64,000 nucleotides of DNA from Actinobacillus succinogenes 130Z (GTDB lineage Bacteria > Pseudomonadota > Gammaproteobacteria > Enterobacterales > Pasteurellaceae). The stretch is taken from NCBI RefSeq assembly GCF_000017245.1, contig NC_009655.1:1488001-1552000 (forward strand), in the 5' to 3' direction. Position 1 is the stretch's first letter. Every line of letters starts with the position of its first letter. A program made the translations under genes and the position numbers. Below are positions 57,676 to 64,000 of the stretch, in pieces. Below the pieces are notes generated by a model, which ran no database searches, was not told the DNA's origin, and saw only the letters and a program-made list of their open reading frames with translations.

Positions 57676-58374
57676 CTAATTCGCTTGCACAGTCGGCATA
57701 AAAAGAGCCATCTGCATTATGCCAATGCACCGCCGGTAATTCATCGCCAGTTTGCGATACACCGCTAAAAATTCTGGTAACCATTGCAATTCTTCCGCTT
57801 TTTTCGCTTGGCGTTGGCTTGGGGCTAAGGCTTTTAAACGGTCTTCGGCATTGTCAGCTTTGTGATAATCAATCACCCACTGATTCAGTGTTCTGACCGA
57901 TAACACGCGCCCACAACCGTTGCCGTTTTTAGCGTTCGCAGTTTCCACTAAGTCCATTAAATCTGCCGATAATTGACCGCACTTTGCGGATTCACAAAGA
58001 TAAGTCACCGCTTTAATCCGGCTCATACTTTGCTCAAGCTGGCTGACAGCTGCCACTAATGCCATGCGGGCGTCTGCCACTTCGCGTTGTTTGGTTGTTA
58101 AAGAACTTAGGTCAACATCGCGCACCACAGGTAAGCTTGGCTTTTTGTTCACCACCGCAACGGCAAATTTATTGCGGATTTCATCTTGGATTTCTTGGGG
58201 TAGGCTGGCGAGTTCGTATTCAACTCCGCCACCACGTCCACCGCGTTTTCTGTAGCTACAATTTTCGCGTTTGAATAATGCCTGAATATTTTTGGGGGCT
58301 TGTGGTAAGCTACTTATTCCCATTTCGGCATATTCGTAAACGGAATAATGCGTTTTTAAACTTAAACCTCTCAT
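57676..58374 (-). pseudogene. Mu transposase A fragment (N-terminal DNA-binding part)
   Basis: The first about 220 residues of a MuA-like transposase: a winged-helix start (THYSVYEYAEMGISSLP, RENCSYRKRGGRGGGVEYELASLPQEIQDEI) followed by helical end-binding domains (RVLSVRTLNQWVIDYHK, LQWLPEFLAVYRK). After that the frame runs into unrelated residues and stops at PTVQAN, so the catalytic DDE core is gone; the deletion junction must lie near 57676-57720. AAAAGGATC precedes the ATG. The retained part could still bind the element's ends. Confidence 0.85.
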
Positions 58375-58419
58375 AAATGATCCTTTTTGTATCTTTTACG
58401 GTTAAATTCATTTATGATG

Positions 58420-58686
58420 CTAAAACTTATTGGTTAAAGTTGGCTTTCTATTACGTTCTGCAAAACGTTCTGCCCAGATAATTTCTGGCGCAATTCCGAT
58501 TGCATTAGCAACTAGGCGCTCCATTTTTGGATAGGATTTATCAAATACAGTTTTCAAAGTGCTATAACTGACATTTCCTTCGGCTGCTAAAGATCGTAAT
58601 GTCCAACCACGTTTTTTGAGTTCCGCAAGAATATCGGCTCTATGCCAATTTACTGCGGTTTTTTCATGGCTTTCTAATACACTCAT
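58420..58686 (-). CDS. Ner-like phage DNA-binding regulator
   Basis: Mu Ner represses early transcription during lytic growth. The 88-residue protein is a single helix-turn-helix: NWHRADILAELKKRGWTLRSLAAEGNVSYSTLKTVFDKSYPKMERLVANAIGIAPEIIWAERF, close to Ner and the Nlp/SfsB group. GGAGTATTAA precedes the ATG. It is divergent from the repressor across the operator array and 45 bases before the A fragment. Confidence 0.88.
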   Translation of the reverse strand: MSVLESHEKTAVNWHRADILAELKKRGWTLRSLAAEGNVSYSTLKTVFDKSYPKMERLVANAIGIAPEIIWAERFAERNRKPTLTNKF

Positions 58687-58728
58687 TTAATACTCCTTTT
58701 TTGATGTATCTCTTGTGGTGTATATTAG

Positions 58729-58897
58729 CCGTAATAGTTGTAGTTTGTCAACTATTAATTCACCGTAATAGTTATATTTTTGGAAATTTATTTCAAATTT
58801 GGAATATTCACAACGTAATCAATAACTTAAATAAACTATTACGGCAAGTTTATTTTTATAAAACTCCGTAATAGTTTGTTTTATGTAACTATTACGG
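58729..58897. promoter_or_regulatory. Operator array between ner and the repressor
   Basis: The 11-bp word CCGTAATAGTT or its complement occurs perfectly five times (58729-58739, 58763-58773, 58834-58844, 58866-58876, 58887-58897), and partially once (58750-58760). Two inverted pairs have a 10-base spacer (58729-58760, partial; 58866-58897, perfect). This fits a lysogeny switch bound by the S24-type repressor and perhaps Ner. Confidence 0.8.
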
Positions 58898-58924
58898 CAA
58901 AAAAGTTTAAAAAGAGGGTCAAAA

Positions 58925-59656
58925 ATGGCAAATGAAGACAATTTCCCCGAAAGAATTGAATTAGTAATTAATAAACTAAATGGTCCAAGTGAGTTCTCCA
59001 GGCAAACAGGTGTAACGCTATCGACAATAACAAGATGGCGCAAAGGCGAAGCTGATCCATCACGCACAAATCTGATAAAGATAGCGGAAGCGGCTAATGT
59101 CAACTTAGAATGGCTTGCCACAGGCAAAGGCAGCGCGGACAACACGGCGACGCTGGATGAAAGAACGGATGGAGTGGGCGAGATAACGGCTTATAATTCG
59201 CGTAGCGTTGCCAGATATGAAGAGTTTGTGAACCAGTTTGAGTTTATTCCGATGCATAATGATATCGTGGTTTCTGCGGGCGCTGGCGGTTACAACGAAG
59301 AAGAGTACGACCCGAATAACGTGTTGGCATTTCGCAAGGACTGGTTGCAATCTAAGGGTGTTAAAGCCAAAAACTGCGAGGTGTATTTCGCCACGGGCGA
59401 TAGTATGTACCCAACGATTCAAGACAAGGACTTGTTACTCATAGACCATTCGCGCAACATTCTGCAAGACGGCAAAGTATTTGTGATAAACAACGGTGGG
59501 CGATTGCTGGTTAAACGCGTACAACTGCAATTTGGCAGCGTTAAGCTTATCAGCGACAATGCAAGCCTGTACGAGCCTGTTATCGTCCCTGAGGCAGAGC
59601 TGGACGCGCTTATTGTGCTGGGCGAAGTAATGCACATCGGGCACGACTTGGCGTAA
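58925..59656 (+). CDS. Phage repressor with HTH and S24 (LexA-type) peptidase domain
   Basis: Keeps the element silent and can cleave itself after RecA activation. The 243-residue protein has an N-terminal HTH (PSEFSRQTGVTLSTITRWRKGEADPSRTNLIKIAEAANVNLEWLATG, about 19-65) and a C-terminal S24 domain with the cleavage site in SAGAGG (about 120), the Ser in ATGDSMYPTI (about 159) and the Lys in GGRLLVKRVQ (about 196). GAGGGTCAAAA precedes the ATG. It is a CI-like repressor in place of Mu's c protein. It seems intact, with its own terminator. Confidence 0.92.
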   Translation: MANEDNFPERIELVINKLNGPSEFSRQTGVTLSTITRWRKGEADPSRTNLIKIAEAANVNLEWLATGKGSADNTATLDERTDGVGEITAYNSRSVARYEEFVNQFEFIPMHNDIVVSAGAGGYNEEEYDPNNVLAFRKDWLQSKGVKAKNCEVYFATGDSMYPTIQDKDLLLIDHSRNILQDGKVFVINNGGRLLVKRVQLQFGSVKLISDNASLYEPVIVPEAELDALIVLGEVMHIGHDLA

Positions 59657-59659
59657 CAA

Positions 59660-59692
59660 AAAGGGTTAAGCAAACACTTAACCCTTTAAATT
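59660..59692 (+). terminator. Terminator after the phage repressor
   Basis: AAAGGGTTAAG (59660-59670) pairs perfectly with CTTAACCCTTT (59677-59687), then AAATTTTT. A perfect uptake word follows at 59697-59705. Confidence 0.85.
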
Positions 59693-59754
59693 TTTGACCG
59701 CACTTTTTTAAATTTTAAACCCGTTTTAAAAACTATTTAAAAACTGATCACATC

Positions 59755-59928
59755 TATGCAAATAAAAGTGCATTTTCTGCCTATTTTTGTTCATTTTTAA
59801 ACATTTTCTTTTTTTGCATAGCTTCATCCTTTAAAACCCGCCAAAGCCTTATAAATCAAGCCACCAAGCCAATTTTTCCGACCAAATTTTTTTATTTTTA
59901 TCTATGCAAATATTGTTAGTACCCCACA
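59755..59928. repeat. Left-end-type transposase binding sites
   Basis: TATGCAAATA at 59903-59912 (17 bases from the terminus) and at 59755-59764, and an inverted TTTGCATA at 59813-59820. The wide spacing resembles Mu's L1, L2, L3, in contrast to the tight 22-bp repeats at the other end. Confidence 0.75.
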
Positions 59929-60214
59929 TGGACTCCAAGGATAAATTATATGTTCATTGTTACCGTAACTAATTTCGCATAATGTATATTATGTTAAATA
60001 AATTAAATATGCGTCACAATGCTGTTTATGACTTATCACTCTCTCGTTAATTATGGGTTGGCTATAGGCTGATTTGAATTTTCACTGGAAAAAATTTGAT
60101 AGATAAAAAAATGACGATGACGGTACGCAAAAAATAATCAATGTTTGTACACGTTAATCGCCAGATTTTACGTAAGTGAATTTAAGGAATTTGAGTATTT
60201 TTAAATTTTTCCGG
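59929..60214. other. Gene-free A/T-rich interval between the mini-Mu and the lac locus
   Basis: No reading frame, hairpin terminator or RNA gene that I can support. It starts with the TGGA flank of the mini-Mu. With 56373-56395 it was probably a single ycgL-lac intergenic region before insertion. Confidence 0.5.
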
Positions 60215-61219
60215 TTAACAGGATTTCCCCATAATTAACGGACAAGTAATTTTGCGGCATTCAAAATCCTTACGGCCTTCAATTAAATGTAGCGCCGCTT
60301 GTTCGCCCATTGCATAATGCGGCAATTCTACAGTAGTTAATGAGGGCACAAATAAATGCGCCACGCCGACCATGTTGTCATAGCCCGTTACAGCAATATC
60401 TTCCGGAATACGGTAGCCGTGACCGAGTAATAATTGATAGGCAACAAAAGCAATTCGGTCATTGCCGCACACAATCACATCATAATCGATTTTTTTGTGA
60501 CGTTGTAGCAAATCTAATAGCGGTTTTGCTCCTTCAAAATAATCCTCCCCATCTGCTTGCATAAAATAATGGCTTATTTGAACCGCACTTTTTTTATTTT
60601 TTTCTGTAAAAAACGCTTGTTCGAAACCTTTTTTACGTGCTTTGGTCGCAATGTAGTTATATGGAATATGCAAACATAACGGTTTTTGGTACCCTTTTCC
60701 CGCTAACAATTTGCCGATTTCATGTTGTCCTTGATAATCATCCGGTATATAACACGCCACAGGAAAATCATCAGTGACGCAATTAGCCAGTACTATAGAA
60801 AATTGATGTAGCCTCTTAGGAATTTTTATCTTTTTCAGCCCATTTCGCGCGATGATAATACCGTTGGGACGGTGAGAAATCAGCTGCTCCACAGCCTGTT
60901 CCATCTCCGCTTCATCGTTTTCAAAAGTGTTAATCACATATGAATGCCATCCAAATTTTCGGACAGTCTTCTCTATTGCCAGTAAAATATCTACAGAAAA
61001 CGGCGTAGTTGCCGTGCCAAGGGATAATACGCCGATGGTCTTCCCTGCTGCACCACGGATATTTTGTGCAGCGAAATTCGGTACGTAACCAAGTTTATCG
61101 ATGGCTTGCTTAACCGCTTGGTAAGTTTTATCCGATAATTTATCAGGGTTATTGAGCGCCCGCGATACCGTCATCAACGATACGCCTGCTAATTGCGCTA
61201 CATCTTTGAGTGATGCCAT
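60215..61219 (-). CDS. LacI/GalR-family transcriptional repressor of the lac locus
   Basis: A 334-residue regulator: HTH with hinge helix (MASLKDVAQLAGVSLMTVSRALNNPDKLSDKTYQAVKQAIDKLGYVPNFAAQNIRG) and a periplasmic-binding-type sugar domain (IGVLSLGTATTPFSVDILLAIE, VIVCGNDRIAFVAYQLLLGHGYRIPEDIAVTGYDN). AGGAGGGG precedes the ATG. It is divergent from lacY, and the intergenic region holds three palindromes of the LacI-family type, so it likely represses lacYZ and itself. The effector is probably a galactoside. Not a close match to E. coli LacI itself, so I give no symbol. An uptake word sits inside the gene near 60581. Confidence 0.92.
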   Translation of the reverse strand: MASLKDVAQLAGVSLMTVSRALNNPDKLSDKTYQAVKQAIDKLGYVPNFAAQNIRGAAGKTIGVLSLGTATTPFSVDILLAIEKTVRKFGWHSYVINTFENDEAEMEQAVEQLISHRPNGIIIARNGLKKIKIPKRLHQFSIVLANCVTDDFPVACYIPDDYQGQHEIGKLLAGKGYQKPLCLHIPYNYIATKARKKGFEQAFFTEKNKKSAVQISHYFMQADGEDYFEGAKPLLDLLQRHKKIDYDVIVCGNDRIAFVAYQLLLGHGYRIPEDIAVTGYDNMVGVAHLFVPSLTTVELPHYAMGEQAALHLIEGRKDFECRKITCPLIMGKSC

Positions 61220-61285
61220 TTCCCCTCCTGTTACTGACCATACTTTTATTTATTCATTCACATCATACATTTTTCTTGCTCTATT

Positions 61286-61408
61286 GTTAACGTTAACCTT
61301 GAGATATGTGATCAACTTCTCATATTTTAAAATGTTAACGTTAAAATTCGTGATCTAAATCACAAAATATGAATTATCAGTTTGTTTTAATAGAATGGTA
61401 ACGTTAAC
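61286..61408. promoter_or_regulatory. lac control region: three LacI-type operators and CRP sites
   Basis: GTTAACGTTAAC is a perfect palindrome at 61286-61297; one-base variants lie at 61334-61345 and 61397-61408. A strong CRP site, CGTGATCTAAATCACA, lies at 61349-61364 and a weaker one, TGTGATCAACTTCTCA, at 61307-61322. TTTAAT at 61386-61391 would put the strong CRP site at -41.5; TAGAAT at 61391-61396 is an alternative -10. The third operator covers the expected start of transcription. Confidence 0.7.
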
Positions 61409-61450
61409 ATTTGCGCCAATTCAAGAAAATCTCAGTAAAAGGAGTTAGAA

Positions 61451-64000
<2,550 letters not shown>

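Larger units (their letters stand above)
56396..59928 (-). mobile_element. Mu-like mini-prophage remnant (internally deleted)
   Basis: A 3,533-bp element with both Mu-type ends. Each end starts 5'-TG and places ATTTGCATA exactly 17 bases inward (56413 on the plus strand; 59911 on the minus strand). The four bases TGGA flank it on both sides (56392-56395 and 59929-59932), a likely remnant of the target duplication (Mu makes 5 bp). Read from right to left it carries repressor (divergent), ner, the N-terminus of transposase A, com and an adenine methyltransferase: the two extremities of a Mu genome with the replication, head and tail genes missing. Because A is truncated, it could move only with help from another Mu-like phage. 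Confidence 0.85.

Overview
The window is a chromosome segment from a member of the Pasteurellaceae. The clearest sign is the DNA-uptake word AAGTGCGGT (or its complement ACCGCACTT), which recurs throughout, often as inverted pairs just after stop codons. This is the Haemophilus influenzae-type dialect, not the ACAAGCGGT dialect of true Mannheimia and A. pleuropneumoniae. Several gene orders match what I remember of H. influenzae (glnS-ycgN-malQ-glgBXCAP; nrdR-ribD-degS; xthA followed by the HI0040-type gene). A complete glycogen cluster, a lac locus and moderate GC suggest a rumen or gut relative such as Basfia ('Mannheimia') succiniciproducens or Actinobacillus succinogenes. That species guess is inference; no search was run.

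Layout. 1-3.3 kb: prmB (N-terminus only), smrB, lpxL and hldE (lipid A and heptose synthesis). 3.3-8.1 kb: a leftward macA-macB-tolC-type efflux operon. 8.2-10.8 kb: a secreted amidase, glnS and a tiny lipoprotein. 10.9-23.7 kb: ycgN, then the glycogen block malQ-glgB-glgX and glgC-glgA-glgP, the second half served by a class II-like CRP promoter. 23.7-26.7 kb: two esterase-like hydrolases around an ATP-grasp ligase, function unknown. 26.8-31.3 kb: glyA, a DUF1294 membrane protein, and ygiW-qseB-qseC. 31.3-37.4 kb: ytfE, a PEBP protein, nrdR-ribD-degS, tRNA-Lys(CUU), a patatin and a sirtuin. 37.5-44.2 kb: xseB-ispA-dxs, two glycosyltransferase-like genes, moeA-moeB. 44.3-56.4 kb: xthA, an HI0040-type gene, accD, folC, a histidine phosphatase, pepN, pyrD, a frameshifted rnm/yciV, ydjA, dapD, a repeat-rich lipoprotein and ycgL. 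56.4-59.9 kb: a 3.5-kb Mu-like remnant. 60.2-64 kb: a lac locus (LacI-family repressor, lacY, lacZ cut by the window edge).

How the parts connect. MalQ, GlgB, GlgX, GlgC, GlgA and GlgP form a full glycogen synthesis and breakdown set. GlgB has an unusual 102-residue Lys/Ala/Thr-rich tail like a histone H1 tail. A response-regulator box of the PmrA/QseB type (YTTAAK-N5-YTTAAK), ten bases upstream of a -10 element, stands in the same geometry before ygiW-qseBC and before macAB-tolC, so the two-component system in this window may control both itself and the efflux pump. The Mu-like remnant keeps both transposon ends, repressor, ner, the start of transposase A, com and an adenine methyltransferase, but has lost everything between A and com: a naturally occurring mini-Mu.

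Most of the window is ordinary core genome. The strongest candidates for something new are the GlgB tail, the shared QseB-type boxes, the mini-Mu, and the ATP-grasp/double-esterase cluster. All assignments rest on reading motifs and recalled family sequences.
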